Shown here one piece after another: positions 8,958 to 18,460 of a stretch of DNA of 64,000 nt (position 1 is the stretch's first letter; the number at the start of each line of letters is the position of its first letter). Below the pieces are notes generated by a model. The model did no database searches. It had not been told where the DNA came from and was given only the letters and a program-made list of their open reading frames with translations. The stretch is taken from positions 62,001 through 126,000 of the forward strand of contig NZ_KK088648.1 in assembly GCF_000600975.2 (NCBI RefSeq), written 5' to 3'. This DNA is from Limimaricola hongkongensis DSM 17492 (GTDB lineage: Bacteria; Pseudomonadota; Alphaproteobacteria; Rhodobacterales; Rhodobacteraceae). The translations under genes and the position numbers were made by a program.

Positions 8958-10240
8958 TCAGCGGCGCCGCTCGAGCCAGCCCGCGAGCTGCTCGCGCAGC
9001 GTCTCGGCAAGACCCTCATCCTCGATCTCGGCCAGCGCCTCGGCGACGAAGGCCAGAACCAGAAGATCCTGCGCCTTGTCCTCGGGGATGCCGCGCGACT
9101 TCAGATAGAACAGCGCCGTCTCGTCGATCGCGCCCGAGGTCGAGCCGTGCGAGCACTGCACGTCGTCGGCGTAGATCTCGAGCTCCGGCTTGGCGAGGAA
9201 ATTGGCGTCCTCGTCCAGCAGCAGCGACTGGCTGATCTGGTAGCCATCGGTCTTCTGCGCGTCGGGCTGCACGAGGATCTTGCCCTGGAACACGCCGGTG
9301 GCGCCGTTGCGCAGCACCTTCTTGAACACCTGGCGGCTTTCGCAGTTCACCGCGTCATGGGTGACGAAGACCGTGTCGTCATGGTGGAAATCGCGCCCGT
9401 CGCCAAGCGCCGCCCCCGCCACATGCGCCACCGCGTCGCCGCCCTTGAGCGTGATCACGACCTCGTTGCGGGTCATCATGCCGTTGAGCGAGAGCGTGAA
9501 GCTCTTGAAGGTGCTTTCCTGCCCCAGACGCGCGAAGGCATGCGTGGCGGCGCGGCGCTCGTGGTCGCGGCCCTGCATGCGCACGTGGTGGAACGCGCCA
9601 TTGTCGGCGATGTCCACTTCCATGCCGGTGTTGAGCCGCGCGGCCCCCACGCCGCTTTCCAGAAGCGTCAGCTCGGCGCCGTCCTCGATCCGCACCATGT
9701 GGCGCAGCACGGCTTCGGCCTGCTCGCCCGCGCGGCGATACTCGACATGCACCGGTCTGGCGACCTTGCCGGTCGCGCGCAGCACGAGGCCGTCTTCGGC
9801 AAAGGCGGTGTTGAACGTCGCCAGCGGACGGTCGACCCGGTCCTGCCCTGCCGTCTCAAGAACGCCGAGCAAGCCTTTGACCCAATGGATATCCTTGGTC
9901 ACGGCATCGGCGAAACGCTCGATCTCAAGCGCCTCTTGCGACAGGTCGTCGGAGGCCGCCTCGTCGAACACGCCATCGGTAAAGACGACGCGCAGCGCTT
10001 GCGTGTCCTCAAAGCCCGGCGCATCGAGCGCGATCTCGGCACGCGGCGTCTCGGGTGCGAGGAACTCGGCGGGGTTGGTAAAGCGCCAGTATTCGTCGCG
10101 GCGATAGGGCAACCCCATGCCGGTCAGCCGCTCCAGCGCATCGTTGCGCGCCGCGCGCGCCCAGCCCGCGCCACCCTCGGGGATCTGCATCCCCGACAGG
10201 CGCGCCTCGGTGGCGTCGATTTTCGCTTTGGGAAGCGCCA

Positions 10241-10241
<1 letters not shown>
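8958..10241 (-). CDS. sufD: Fe-S cluster assembly protein SufD
   Basis: Component of the SufB-SufC2-SufD scaffold on which Fe-S clusters are built in the cytosol. The 427 residues show the beta-helix core (VVITLKGGDAVAHVAGAALG, GVFQGKILVQPDAQKTDGYQ) and the conserved C-terminal motif CSHGSTSGAIDETALFYLKSRGI. The histidine in that motif is known to support cluster assembly at the SufB-SufD interface. Its ATG shares a base with the sufC stop (TAATG), so it is tightly coupled to sufC. Confidence 0.95.
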
Positions 10242-10996
<755 letters not shown>

Positions 10997-11013
10997 ATTT
11001 TTCTCCTTCCGCA

Positions 11014-11607
11014 TCACTTCCTGCGGGTGAATGTCTCGAGGATCCAGGTCAGGTCGCCTGCCGGGATCGGTGTGGGGTCGAGGGCGAACTCGGCCATGCG
11101 GCCATGCATCGCCACCGGGGCGCCGTAGCGTTCGACCTCGTGATAGGTCGGGCGCTCGGCGTAATCGTCGAAGAACAGCCGCACCGGACGGGTGATCCGA
11201 AACAGCGTGGTCAGGAAACAGGCTGCCCGGAACCGCCCATCCACCAGCACCACGTCGGGGTGGACGAAATCGTCGCGATCCCAGACCGATGACGGGTAGC
11301 GGTGAAACCGCCGCCAATGCCCCGCCTCGTCCGCCGGTTGGCCCCAGCGCGCGGTGGGGCCGATATCGCCATGGTGCAGATGCACCGTGGCGGCGGGCGG
11401 ATGGGCGTCGAACCGGCGCCGCAGATCGGCGATGAAAGCCTTGTCGCCTTCGACCGAAAACACGGTCTTGCCGGGCATTTCGGCCGCCATCGCGGTCGAT
11501 CCGCCGGCGCCGTATTCCAGGATCGCGGCCGCACCCTCATAGCCCGCGCGCAACGCGCGGGCCTCCGTTTCCGGCAAGGTGAGGGTCGGGGCCGCGACCT
11601 GATCCAT
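11014..11607 (-). CDS. SAM-methyltransferase-like protein in the suf operon
   Basis: Protein of 197 residues whose fold signature is that of a class-I SAM methyltransferase: EYGAGGSTAMAAE resembles the glycine-rich SAM loop, VFSVEGDKAF carries an acidic end of strand 2, and HPDVVLVDGRFRAACFL resembles the D-x-D/DGR loop seen in small-molecule or sugar methyltransferases. The substrate is unknown. Its ATG overlaps the sufB stop (TGATG), and sufC begins 17 nt after its stop, so it is a built-in member of the operon. A direct Fe-S role is not established; this is inference from position. Confidence 0.72.
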   Translation of the reverse strand: MDQVAAPTLTLPETEARALRAGYEGAAAILEYGAGGSTAMAAEMPGKTVFSVEGDKAFIADLRRRFDAHPPAATVHLHHGDIGPTARWGQPADEAGHWRRFHRYPSSVWDRDDFVHPDVVLVDGRFRAACFLTTLFRITRPVRLFFDDYAERPTYHEVERYGAPVAMHGRMAEFALDPTPIPAGDLTWILETFTRRK

Positions 11608-13145
11608 CAGCCGACCGAGCCTTCGAGCGAGATCGCGACGAGGCTTTGCGCTTCCATGGCGAACTCCATCGGCAGCGCCTGAAGCACCTCCTTGCAGAAG
11701 CCGTTGACCACGAGGGCCACCGCCTCCTCCTCGTCCATGCCGCGCTGGCGGCAATAGAACAGCTGCTCGTCATCGACCTTCGAGGTGGTCGCCTCGTGCT
11801 CGACGCGGCTCGAGTTGTTCTTGACCTCGATATAGGGGACGGTGTGCGCCCCGCACTTGTCGCCGATCAGCAGGCTGTCGCACTGGGTGTAGTTGCGGCT
11901 TTCCTTGGCCTTGGGGTGCATCGAGACGAGGCCGCGATAGGTGTTCTGCGCCTGACCGGCGGAGATGCCCTTGGACACGATGCGCGACTTGGTGCGCTTG
12001 CCCAGATGGACCATCTTGGTGCCGGTGTCGGCCTGCTGGTGGTTGTTGGCGATGGCGATCGAGTAGAACTCGCCCTGGCTGTCGTCGCCGCGCAGGATGC
12101 AGGACGGGTATTTCCACGTCACCGCGGAGCCGGTTTCCACCTGCGTCCACATCACCTTGGCGCGGTCGCCGCGGCAATCGGCGCGCTTGGTGACGAAGTT
12201 GTAGATGCCGCCCTTGCCGTCCTCGTCGCCGGGATACCAGTTCTGCACCGTGGAATATTTCACCTCGGCGTCTTCCTCGACGATGATCTCGACCACGGCG
12301 GCGTGCAGCTGCGCGGTGTCGCGCTTGGGCGCGGTGCAGCCTTCGAGATAGCTCACGTAAGAGCCCTTGTCGGCGATGATCAGCGTCCGCTCGAACTGGC
12401 CGGTGTTCTCGGCGTTGATGCGGAAATAGGTCGACAGCTCCATCGGGCAGCGCACGCCCGGCGGCACGTAGACGAAGGAACCATCCGAGAAGACGGCCGA
12501 GTTCAGCGTGGCATAGAAGTTGTCCGACTGCGGCACCACGGTGCCGAGATACTTCTTCACCAGCTCGGGGTGCTCGCGGATCGCCTCGGAGATCGAGCAG
12601 AAGATGACGCCCGCCTTCTTCAGCTCTTCCTGGAAGGTCGTGCCGACGCTGACGCTGTCGAACACCGCGTCCACGGCGACCTTGCGCTCGCCATCGGCGG
12701 GGGCCTGATCTTCGGCGCCCTCGACACCGGCAAGGATCATCTGCTCCTTCAGCGGAATGCCGAGCTTCTTGTAGGTTTCAAGCAGCTTGGGATCGACCTC
12801 GTCGAGCGATTTCGGCTTCACTTCCATGCTCTTGGGGCGGGCATAGTAGAAGATGTCCTGGAAATCGATCTTGGGGTAGTTGACCATCGCCCAGTTCGGT
12901 TCGTCGAGCTTCTCCCAGCGCGCAAAGGCCTGCAGACGCCATTCGGTCATCCACTCGGGCTCTTCGTTCTTGTCCGAGATCAGCTTGACGATGTCGGTGT
13001 TCACGCCCTTGGGCGCGTAGTCCATCTCGATCTCGGTGTTCCAGCCGTGCTTGTAGGCACCCGACAGCTTGGCCACGGCATCGACCGTCTCCTGGTCGAC
13101 GCCTTCCTTGGCTTCCTTGGTCATGTCCTGCTCGAGGATCGCCAT
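11607..13145 (-). CDS. sufB: Fe-S cluster assembly protein SufB
   Basis: Main scaffold subunit of the SUF machine, 512 residues. It has the long N-terminal region [14 protein letters not shown] with [12 protein letters not shown], the beta-helix core with [19 protein letters not shown] and [16 protein letters not shown], and the C-terminal [20 protein letters not shown] with a conserved glutamate/cysteine-rich end. A ribosome binding site AAAGGAG precedes the start. It lies 19 nt downstream of the IscS-like desulfurase gene, and its stop overlaps the methyltransferase-like gene. Confidence 0.96.
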   Translation of the reverse strand: MAILEQDMTKEAKEGVDQETVDAVAKLSGAYKHGWNTEIEMDYAPKGVNTDIVKLISDKNEEPEWMTEWRLQAFARWEKLDEPNWAMVNYPKIDFQDIFYYARPKSMEVKPKSLDEVDPKLLETYKKLGIPLKEQMILAGVEGAEDQAPADGERKVAVDAVFDSVSVGTTFQEELKKAGVIFCSISEAIREHPELVKKYLGTVVPQSDNFYATLNSAVFSDGSFVYVPPGVRCPMELSTYFRINAENTGQFERTLIIADKGSYVSYLEGCTAPKRDTAQLHAAVVEIIVEEDAEVKYSTVQNWYPGDEDGKGGIYNFVTKRADCRGDRAKVMWTQVETGSAVTWKYPSCILRGDDSQGEFYSIAIANNHQQADTGTKMVHLGKRTKSRIVSKGISAGQAQNTYRGLVSMHPKAKESRNYTQCDSLLIGDKCGAHTVPYIEVKNNSSRVEHEATTSKVDDEQLFYCRQRGMDEEEAVALVVNGFCKEVLQALPMEFAMEAQSLVAISLEGSVG

Positions 13146-13164
13146 GACGGTCTCCTTTGTTCAC

Positions 13165-14208
13165 TCACGCCGCGCGGGCGCGCATTTTCCTGTAGGCCGA
13201 GCCCCAGGCATCCGCGAAACGCAGCACCTCGTCCTCGGTCGTCTCCACTCCCAGCGAAACACGAATCGCGGATTGCGCGATGTCGCTGGCATATCCCATG
13301 GCGGTCAGCACCCGGCTGGCGCGGACCTTGCCGCTCGAACAGGCCGAACCGGCGGAAATCGCGATCCCGGCGAGATCCATCGCCATCACCTGCGTCTCGC
13401 CCTTCCAGCCGGTCGCGGCGAAACAGCTCGTGTTGGGCAGCCGCGCCGCGCCCCTGCCTGCAAAGATAAGATCCGGCGCCGCGGATTCCACCGCCTGCTC
13501 CAGAGTGTCGCGCAGGCGCTCCACCCGCGCCCATGCGCCGTTTTCCAGATCGCGCTGCGCGGCGCGGGCCGCCGCCGCCATGCCACTGATGCCGATCACG
13601 TTCTCGGTCCCGGCACGGCGGCCCATTTCCTGCCCGCCGCCACGGATGCGCGCGGCCAGATCGGTGCCGCGTTTCAGGATCAGCACGCCAACCCCCTTGG
13701 GGCCGCCGAATTTGTGGGCCGAGAGGATCGCCATGTCCAGCCCCGCCCAGTCGAAGGCAAAGGGCAGCCGCCCGAAGCCCTGCGTGATGTCCGACAGCGC
13801 CAGCCCCTGGGGCAGCGACTGGATCACCCCGGTTTCCGAATTGGCGAGCTGCAACACCGCGCGGCCCGGTTCGGCCACGCTGACCCGGCCCTGCGCATCG
13901 ACCGGCAGCGCGTCCGACACCCATGCCGCGACGGCGTCATGCTCGACCGCCGCGCCATCGAGCCCCCGGCCTTCGAGCGCCAGCGCTGAGGCTTCGGTCG
14001 CGCCGGACACGAAGACGATATCGGCGGCGTTCGCCCCGGTCGCCTCGGCGATGTCGGCGCGGGCGCGTTCGACGATGGCCTTGGCGGCGCGGCCCTCGGC
14101 ATGGACCGAGGACGGGTTGCCGGTCACGTCCATCGCCGCGATCATCGCCGCGCGCGCCTCGGCGCGCAGCGGCGCGGTGGCGTTGTGGTCGAGATAGATC
14201 CGGCTCAT
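13165..14208 (-). CDS. Cysteine desulfurase, IscS/NifS-like
   Basis: PLP-dependent cysteine desulfurase of the group-I type. From MSRIYLDHNATAPLR the 347 residues contain the PLP lysine in SAHKFGGPKG (K166), RAGTENV near 200, and the persulfide cysteine in GSACSSGKVRASRVL (C290) on a long loop as in IscS/NifS. The start is the ATG that overlaps the iscR stop; a longer in-frame reading is inside iscR and is rejected. It is the second desulfurase in this operon, beside sufS. The two could feed different acceptors; which one supplies SufBCD cannot be told from sequence. Confidence 0.92.
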   Translation of the reverse strand: MSRIYLDHNATAPLRAEARAAMIAAMDVTGNPSSVHAEGRAAKAIVERARADIAEATGANAADIVFVSGATEASALALEGRGLDGAAVEHDAVAAWVSDALPVDAQGRVSVAEPGRAVLQLANSETGVIQSLPQGLALSDITQGFGRLPFAFDWAGLDMAILSAHKFGGPKGVGVLILKRGTDLAARIRGGGQEMGRRAGTENVIGISGMAAAARAAQRDLENGAWARVERLRDTLEQAVESAAPDLIFAGRGAARLPNTSCFAATGWKGETQVMAMDLAGIAISAGSACSSGKVRASRVLTAMGYASDIAQSAIRVSLGVETTEDEVLRFADAWGSAYRKMRARAA

Positions 14209-14663
14209 TCGTCCACCACGTGGAACAGCGTCGGCACCGCCGGACAGGGCGCGAGCCCGTTGCAGGTCACGTCCGACAGCCGGGTCTGGTGCAAGAACAC
14301 GTAGACATGCGCCGAAAGCCCCTCCCACAGCCGGTTGGTGAGCGATTGCGCCCGGCTGCCCGAGGCGCCGCCAGAGACGCCCGCCCCCTTGTGCATCGCG
14401 CTCACCGTTTCATCGACCGCGCCGAGGATCTCGGCCACGCGGATTTCCGAGGCGGGCCGCGCAAGGCGATAGCCGCCGCCCGGCCCGCGCACGCTTTCGA
14501 CGAGCCCCTCGCGGCGCAGCTTGACGAAGAGCTGTTCGAGATAGGGCAGCGAGATGTCCTGCCGCCGGGAGATCTCCCCCAACGTCACCAGCGTGCCCTG
14601 TGGCTGCAGCGCGAGATCGGTCAGGGCCACCATGGCATACCGCCCCTTGGTCGACAGCTTCAT
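14205..14663 (-). CDS. iscR: Rrf2-family regulator IscR, lacking the canonical cysteine triad
   Basis: DNA-binding regulator of the Fe-S assembly operon it heads. MKLSTKGRYAMVALTDLA is the usual IscR N-terminus and the winged helix-turn-helix lies around residues 27-66 (ISLPYLEQLFVKLR, SVRGPGGGYRLA). In E. coli IscR three cysteines near residues 92-104 bind [2Fe-2S]; here that stretch reads KGAGVSGGASGSR with no cysteine. The only cysteines are C134 and C140 near the C-terminus (TCNGLAPCPA). Rhodobacter IscR is also known to lack the canonical triad, so this fits the lineage. The start at 14663 fits the Rrf2 N-terminus. Confidence 0.92.
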   Translation of the reverse strand: MKLSTKGRYAMVALTDLALQPQGTLVTLGEISRRQDISLPYLEQLFVKLRREGLVESVRGPGGGYRLARPASEIRVAEILGAVDETVSAMHKGAGVSGGASGSRAQSLTNRLWEGLSAHVYVFLHQTRLSDVTCNGLAPCPAVPTLFHVVDE

Positions 14664-14770
14664 CGCGCCTCCGCTCCGCTTGGACGCCCCGTGAAGGGCC
14701 ATTCTCATTGACGCCGCGAAGGGGTCTGGTTAACTCCCCTGCAGCCGCTCCGATGCGATCGCCTTCGGAG

Positions 14771-14785
14771 TTAGAACCGTTCTAA
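14771..14785. promoter_or_regulatory. Perfect palindrome at iscR-suf promoter, Irr/ICE-like box
   Basis: TTAGAACCGTTCTAA: two 7-bp perfect arms (TTAGAAC / GTTCTAA) around one base. It lies between divergent iscR and the hydrolase gene at 14845 and overlaps the predicted iscR -10. The sequence matches my recollection of the iron-control element bound by the Fur-family heme/iron sensor Irr in alphaproteobacteria (TTAGAA-N3-TTCTAA core). The regulator assignment is inferred. Confidence 0.78.
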
Positions 14786-14807
14786 GGTGCCCGAGGTTTT
14801 CTGTCAA
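14779..14807 (-). promoter_or_regulatory. Predicted sigma70-type promoter of iscR-suf operon
   Basis: On the minus strand a perfect -35 TTGACA (14807-14802) is followed after exactly 17 nt by TAGAAC (14784-14779), a 4/6 match to the -10. The -10 is embedded in the TTAGAAC-c-GTTCTAA palindrome, so a protein bound there would block RNA polymerase directly. Confidence 0.72.
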
Positions 14808-14844
14808 GAAACCGTCACACGCGCCGCAGCCGCAAGGGACGTCC

Positions 14845-15498
14845 ATGCCCGAAGTCATCTTCCCCGGCCCCGAGGGCCGGCTTGAAGGCCGCTATCACCC
14901 GCAAAAGGACCGCGACGCGCCGATCGCCATCGTGCTGCATCCGCATCCGCAGTTCGGCGGCACGATGAACAACCGCGTGGTCTACAACCTGCACTATGCC
15001 TTTTACGAAATGGGTTTCACGGTGCTGCGCTTCAACTTCCGGGGCGTCGGCCGCAGCCAGGGCGAATACGACCAGGGCGTGGGCGAATTGTCGGACGCCG
15101 CCTCGGCGCTCGACTACCTGCAGTCGATGAACAACAACGCCAAGCATTGCTGGGTCGCGGGCTTTTCGTTCGGCGCGTGGATCGGCATGCAGCTGTTGAT
15201 GCGCCGCCCCGAGATCACCGGCTTCGTCAGCGTGGCGCCCTTGGCCAACATGTACGACTTTTCCTTCCTCGCGCCCTGCCCCTCCTCGGGGCTGATCATC
15301 AACGGCTCCGCCGACCGCGTGGCGCCGCCCGCCGACACGGTGGGTCTCGTCAACAAGCTGCATGATCAAAAGGGCATCACCATCACCCACGAGGTGGTCG
15401 ATGGCGCCGGGCATTTCTTCGAAGACCCGCACATGGACACGATGATCGGCTCGGTGAAGGGCTATGTCGGCCGCCGCCTGACGGAAAACACCCGCTGA
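14845..15498 (+). CDS. Alpha/beta hydrolase, dienelactone-hydrolase/YcjY-like
   Basis: Small cytosolic alpha/beta hydrolase of 217 residues. The oxyanion region HPHPQFGGTMNNRVV follows strand 3 (IAIVLH), LRFNFRGVGRSQG is the usual lid-side motif, the nucleophile elbow reads AGFSFGAW (S108), and the acid and base are likely the aspartate in NGSADRVAPP and the histidine in GAGHFFEDP. This GTMNN subgroup is common in alphaproteobacteria without known substrate. It is transcribed away from iscR and heads a three-gene unit; the next gene starts at its stop codon (TGATG). Confidence 0.82.
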   Translation: MPEVIFPGPEGRLEGRYHPQKDRDAPIAIVLHPHPQFGGTMNNRVVYNLHYAFYEMGFTVLRFNFRGVGRSQGEYDQGVGELSDAASALDYLQSMNNNAKHCWVAGFSFGAWIGMQLLMRRPEITGFVSVAPLANMYDFSFLAPCPSSGLIINGSADRVAPPADTVGLVNKLHDQKGITITHEVVDGAGHFFEDPHMDTMIGSVKGYVGRRLTENTR

Positions 15499-15719
15499 TG
15501 GGCGTGACCGAGGATCTCGCCGACGCGCTGGCGCGCGATGCCATCGCCGCGGCCGAAAGGCTCGGCGATGACGAGGTGATTTCCGAGGTGTCGGAGGCGC
15601 TCGGCGCGTCGTCGACGACGACGCAGGAGGCGTTCATGACCTCGGTCCGGGTCCGCCTGGCCGAGCAGCGTGCGCGCCGCCTGCTTGAAGAACGGCTGCG
15701 CCAGGGCCCGTCCGCGTGA
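15498..15719 (+). CDS. Conserved hypothetical small protein
   Basis: Helical 73-residue protein, acidic in the first half (LADALARDAIAAAERLGDDE) and arginine-rich at the end (VRVRLAEQRARRLLEERLR). No catalytic motif or signal peptide is visible. It starts on the base shared with the stop of the hydrolase gene and its own stop overlaps the GTG of the next gene, so it is a true coupled gene rather than a chance frame. Function not recognised. Confidence 0.68.
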   Translation: MGVTEDLADALARDAIAAAERLGDDEVISEVSEALGASSTTTQEAFMTSVRVRLAEQRARRLLEERLRQGPSA

Positions 15720-16291
15720 GCCGTCTCGACGCGCAGATCGCCTTTCTCGGCGAGGCCGACCGTCTCAAATCCGTGCTGCGCGCGACCACGCTGCACGATG
15801 CCTCGCGGCGCGAAAATTCGGCCGAACACAGCTGGCACGTGATGCTGCACGCTGTGGTTCTGGCCGAGCACGCGGCCCGTCCCGTCGACGTGTCGCGCGT
15901 CCTGACGATGCTGCTTTTGCACGATCTCGTCGAAATCGACGCCGGCGACACCCCGATTCACGGCGACCACGACCCGGCCGAGCAGGAGGCGCTCGAACAG
16001 GCCGCCGCCGATCGCATCTTCGGCCTGCTGCCCGCCGATCAGCGCGACGGCCTGCGCGCGATCTGGGAAGAGTTCGAGGCCGCCGAGAGCGACGACGCGG
16101 TGTTCGCCAAATCGATCGACCGGGTGCAGCCGGTCCTGTCGAACCTCGCCTCCGGCGGCGGCACATGGCCCGAATACAACGTCACGCCGGAGCAGCTCGA
16201 AACCCGCGTCGGCACCAAGGTCGCGCGCGGCGCGCCCGCGCTCTGGTCCGGCCTCAGATCCCGGATCGACGCCTGGTTTTCCGGGCGCTGA
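15716..16291 (+). CDS. HD-domain phosphohydrolase, YfbR/HDDC2-like
   Basis: Metal-dependent HD phosphohydrolase of 191 residues. The histidine/aspartate ligands are visible as AEHSWHVMLHAV and LLLHDLVEIDAGD, followed by a conserved AKSIDRVQPVLSN helix, the layout of the 5'-deoxynucleotidase YfbR/HDDC2 group. Likely substrates are nucleoside monophosphates, by family. The start is a GTG overlapping the previous stop (GTGA). It ends the three-gene unit and is followed by a dispersed repeat. Confidence 0.83.
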   Translation: MSRLDAQIAFLGEADRLKSVLRATTLHDASRRENSAEHSWHVMLHAVVLAEHAARPVDVSRVLTMLLLHDLVEIDAGDTPIHGDHDPAEQEALEQAAADRIFGLLPADQRDGLRAIWEEFEAAESDDAVFAKSIDRVQPVLSNLASGGGTWPEYNVTPEQLETRVGTKVARGAPALWSGLRSRIDAWFSGR

Positions 16292-16294
16292 TCC

Positions 16295-16320
16295 CCTTCA
16301 CCATTCCCCAAATACGCAAG
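16295..16320 (-). repeat. Dispersed GCGTATTT...GGAATGGTGAA repeat, copy 1
   Basis: Minus strand reads CTTGCGTATTTGGGGAATGG followed by TGAAGG. It lies between two convergent genes. The same motif recurs at 35468-35494, 35510-35535 and 47589-47613, with weaker relatives at 37506 and 38888. Confidence 0.75.
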
Positions 16321-16334
16321 ATCCCGCCCGCGCC

Positions 16335-16727
16335 TCATCCACGCGGCGTCACGTCGCGCGCCACCCTCACCGCGTCCTGCTCGAGATGCTCGCGCAAAAT
16401 CGCCGCGTTGCGCAGGTTCGCCTTGAAGCCGAAGTCGATGAGATCGCCGATCACCGGAATCGACCCGACCACGTAATCGACGCCGGTGTTCACCGCCATG
16501 CGCCCGATCTTGCGCTTGGGCACGCCAAGCTGATGCGCGCGCCAGACCAGCCAGGCCGAGGGCGCGAGCGAGATCGTGTCGCCAATCCCGGGGATGAGCC
16601 CGAGCAGGCTGTCATACCCGAACCGGAAACCGAAAACCTTGAACCGCGCATCCATGAGATGCGCCATGCGGTCGAGCCGGGCCAGCTCTTCGGCGTGACG
16701 GATCGTTGCGGTGGTGTCCTTGGGCAT
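16335..16727 (-). CDS. DUF4112 domain protein
   Basis: Conserved 130-residue protein with the DUF4112 pattern: LMDARFKVFGFRFGYDSLLG, then LIPGIGDTISLAPSAWLV and a repeat-like VGSIPVIGDLIDFGFKANLRN. The two hydrophobic, glycine/proline-rich GIGD and VIGD segments suggest a membrane-associated hairpin protein. Function unknown. It has a good ribosome binding site (AAAGGAG) and is divergent from icd across a 134-bp region that holds a palindrome. Confidence 0.82.
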   Translation of the reverse strand: MPKDTTATIRHAEELARLDRMAHLMDARFKVFGFRFGYDSLLGLIPGIGDTISLAPSAWLVWRAHQLGVPKRKIGRMAVNTGVDYVVGSIPVIGDLIDFGFKANLRNAAILREHLEQDAVRVARDVTPRG

Positions 16728-16780
16728 GATCTGGCTCCTTTCGCGGCCCCAACCCGCGAGCGCGCGCGAAGTTCGCCCGT

Positions 16781-16792
16781 ATACAAGTGTAT
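16781..16792. promoter_or_regulatory. Palindrome ATACA-AG-TGTAT upstream of icd
   Basis: Perfect 5-bp arms ATACA / TGTAT with a 2-nt centre, in the intergenic region between the DUF4112 gene and icd, 70 nt before the icd GTG. It is AT-rich against a very GC-rich background, as expected of an operator. The regulator is not identified; GntR/FadR-type factors bind sites of similar form. Confidence 0.5.
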
Positions 16793-16861
16793 GCCGCCTT
16801 TCACACCGGCGCGATCTGCGCTATTGCGGCGCGGAACGGCACAACAGATGCGGAGGCCCCC

Positions 16862-18073
16862 GTGACCAAGATCAAAGTCGAAAATCCGGTCGTCGAGCTC
16901 GACGGCGACGAGATGACCCGGATCATCTGGGACTTCATCAAGCAAAAGCTGATCCTGCCCTATCTCGACATCGACCTGAAATACTACGATCTCGGCATCG
17001 AGGCGCGCGACGAGACCGACGACCAGATCACGGTCGACGCGGCGCATGCGATCCAGAAATACGGCGTCGGCGTCAAATGCGCGACGATCACCCCCGACGA
17101 GGCCCGCGTCGAGGAATTCGGCCTCAAGCGGATGTACCGCTCGCCCAACGGCACGATCCGCAACATCCTTGGCGGCGTGATCTTCCGCGAGCCGATCATC
17201 TGCCGCAACGTGCCGCGCCTCGTGCCGGGCTGGACCCAGCCGATCGTCGTCGGCCGTCACGCCTTTGGCGACCAGTACCGCGCCACCGATTTCCGCTTCC
17301 CCGGCAAGGGCAAACTGACGATCAAGTTCGTCGGCGAGGATGGCGAGACGATCGAGAAGGAGGTGTTCGACGCGCCCTCCTCCGGTGTCACCATGGCGAT
17401 GTACAACCTCGACGATTCGATCCGCGATTTCGCCCGCGCCTCGATGAACTACGGTCTCGCCCGCGGCTGGCCGGTGTACCTGTCCACCAAGAACACGATC
17501 ATGAAAGCCTATGACGGCCGCTTCAAGGATCTGTTCCAGGAGGTGTTCGACGCCGAGTTCGCCGAGGACTTCAAGAAGGCCGGCATCACCTACGAGCACC
17601 GCCTGATCGACGACATGGTCGCCGCGGCGATGAAGTGGTCGGGCGGCTATGTCTGGGCCTGCAAGAACTATGACGGCGACGTGCAGTCCGACACCGTGGC
17701 GCAGGGCTTCGGTAGCTTGGGCCTGATGACCTCGCAGCTGATGACGCCCGATGGCGCCATCGTCGAGGCCGAGGCCGCGCATGGCACCGTGACGCGCCAC
17801 TACCGCCAGCACCAGCGCGGCGAGCAGACCTCGACCAACTCGATCGCCTCGATCTACGCCTGGACCGGCGGCCTGAAGCACCGCGCCAAGCTCGACGGCA
17901 ACGAGCAGCTCAAGACCTTCGCCGAGACGCTCGAAAAGGTCACGGTGCAGGCGGTCGAGGACGGTCACATGACCAAGGACCTCGCGCTGCTGGTCGGCCC
18001 GGATCAGAAGTGGCTGACCACCATGGGCTTCCTCGAGAAGATCGACGAGTACCTCAACAAGTCGCTCGCCTGA
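16862..18073 (+). CDS. icd: NADP-dependent isocitrate dehydrogenase
   Basis: TCA-cycle enzyme converting isocitrate to 2-oxoglutarate with NADPH formation. The 403 residues follow the eukaryote-like homodimeric type: [18 protein letters not shown] at the start, KCATITPDE, the substrate-binding segment [14 protein letters not shown], the metal-site aspartates in ENRL-like [19 protein letters not shown], and [10 protein letters not shown] with [13 protein letters not shown] near the C-terminus. The start is GTG at 16862, 5 nt after GGAGG; the in-frame ATG at 16787 lies inside the promoter region and is rejected. Expression is probably monocistronic or with the small gene downstream. Confidence 0.97.
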   Translation: MTKIKVENPVVELDGDEMTRIIWDFIKQKLILPYLDIDLKYYDLGIEARDETDDQITVDAAHAIQKYGVGVKCATITPDEARVEEFGLKRMYRSPNGTIRNILGGVIFREPIICRNVPRLVPGWTQPIVVGRHAFGDQYRATDFRFPGKGKLTIKFVGEDGETIEKEVFDAPSSGVTMAMYNLDDSIRDFARASMNYGLARGWPVYLSTKNTIMKAYDGRFKDLFQEVFDAEFAEDFKKAGITYEHRLIDDMVAAAMKWSGGYVWACKNYDGDVQSDTVAQGFGSLGLMTSQLMTPDGAIVEAEAAHGTVTRHYRQHQRGEQTSTNSIASIYAWTGGLKHRAKLDGNEQLKTFAETLEKVTVQAVEDGHMTKDLALLVGPDQKWLTTMGFLEKIDEYLNKSLA

Positions 18074-18078
18074 GCGCC

Positions 18079-18420
18079 ATGCGCCTGATGCGCAAGCTGA
18101 AATGGAGCGCGGCGGCCCTGATCGGGGCCGCCGTTCTTCTGCCCGTGGCCCGCGACCGGCTGGGCCCGGAGCGATTGCCCGATGCCGATCACTGCATTTC
18201 GGACCTGCGCACCAACCAGTGCGACGCTGATATCGTGGTGCAGGCCGAGGGCGTGCCGGGCCGGATCTGGCTGGCGCCGGGGCGCTCGCTGCCGCGCGAT
18301 GCGCAGCCGCCCTATCACGCCTGCGAGATCCCCAACCTGCCCGCGCAGCTGCCGCACCGTCTTTTGCCCGGCGCCACGGTCTGGGGCTGCGAGCTGCCGC
18401 CACGGCTGCGCGGCAATTGA
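18079..18420 (+). CDS. Hypothetical secreted or membrane-anchored protein
   Basis: Protein of 113 residues with a charged N-terminus MRLMRKLK and a hydrophobic segment WSAAALIGAAVLLPVA, so probably exported or anchored. The rest is a small cysteine-containing domain (HCISDLRTNQCDAD, PYHACEIPNL, WGCELPP) with four cysteines that could form two disulfides in the periplasm. It starts 5 nt after icd, suggesting co-transcription. No family recognised. Confidence 0.62.
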   Translation: MRLMRKLKWSAAALIGAAVLLPVARDRLGPERLPDADHCISDLRTNQCDADIVVQAEGVPGRIWLAPGRSLPRDAQPPYHACEIPNLPAQLPHRLLPGATVWGCELPPRLRGN

Positions 18421-18460
18421 GTCACTGGACAGGTCAGCATTCCTGCCCTAGAGGGCGGCC

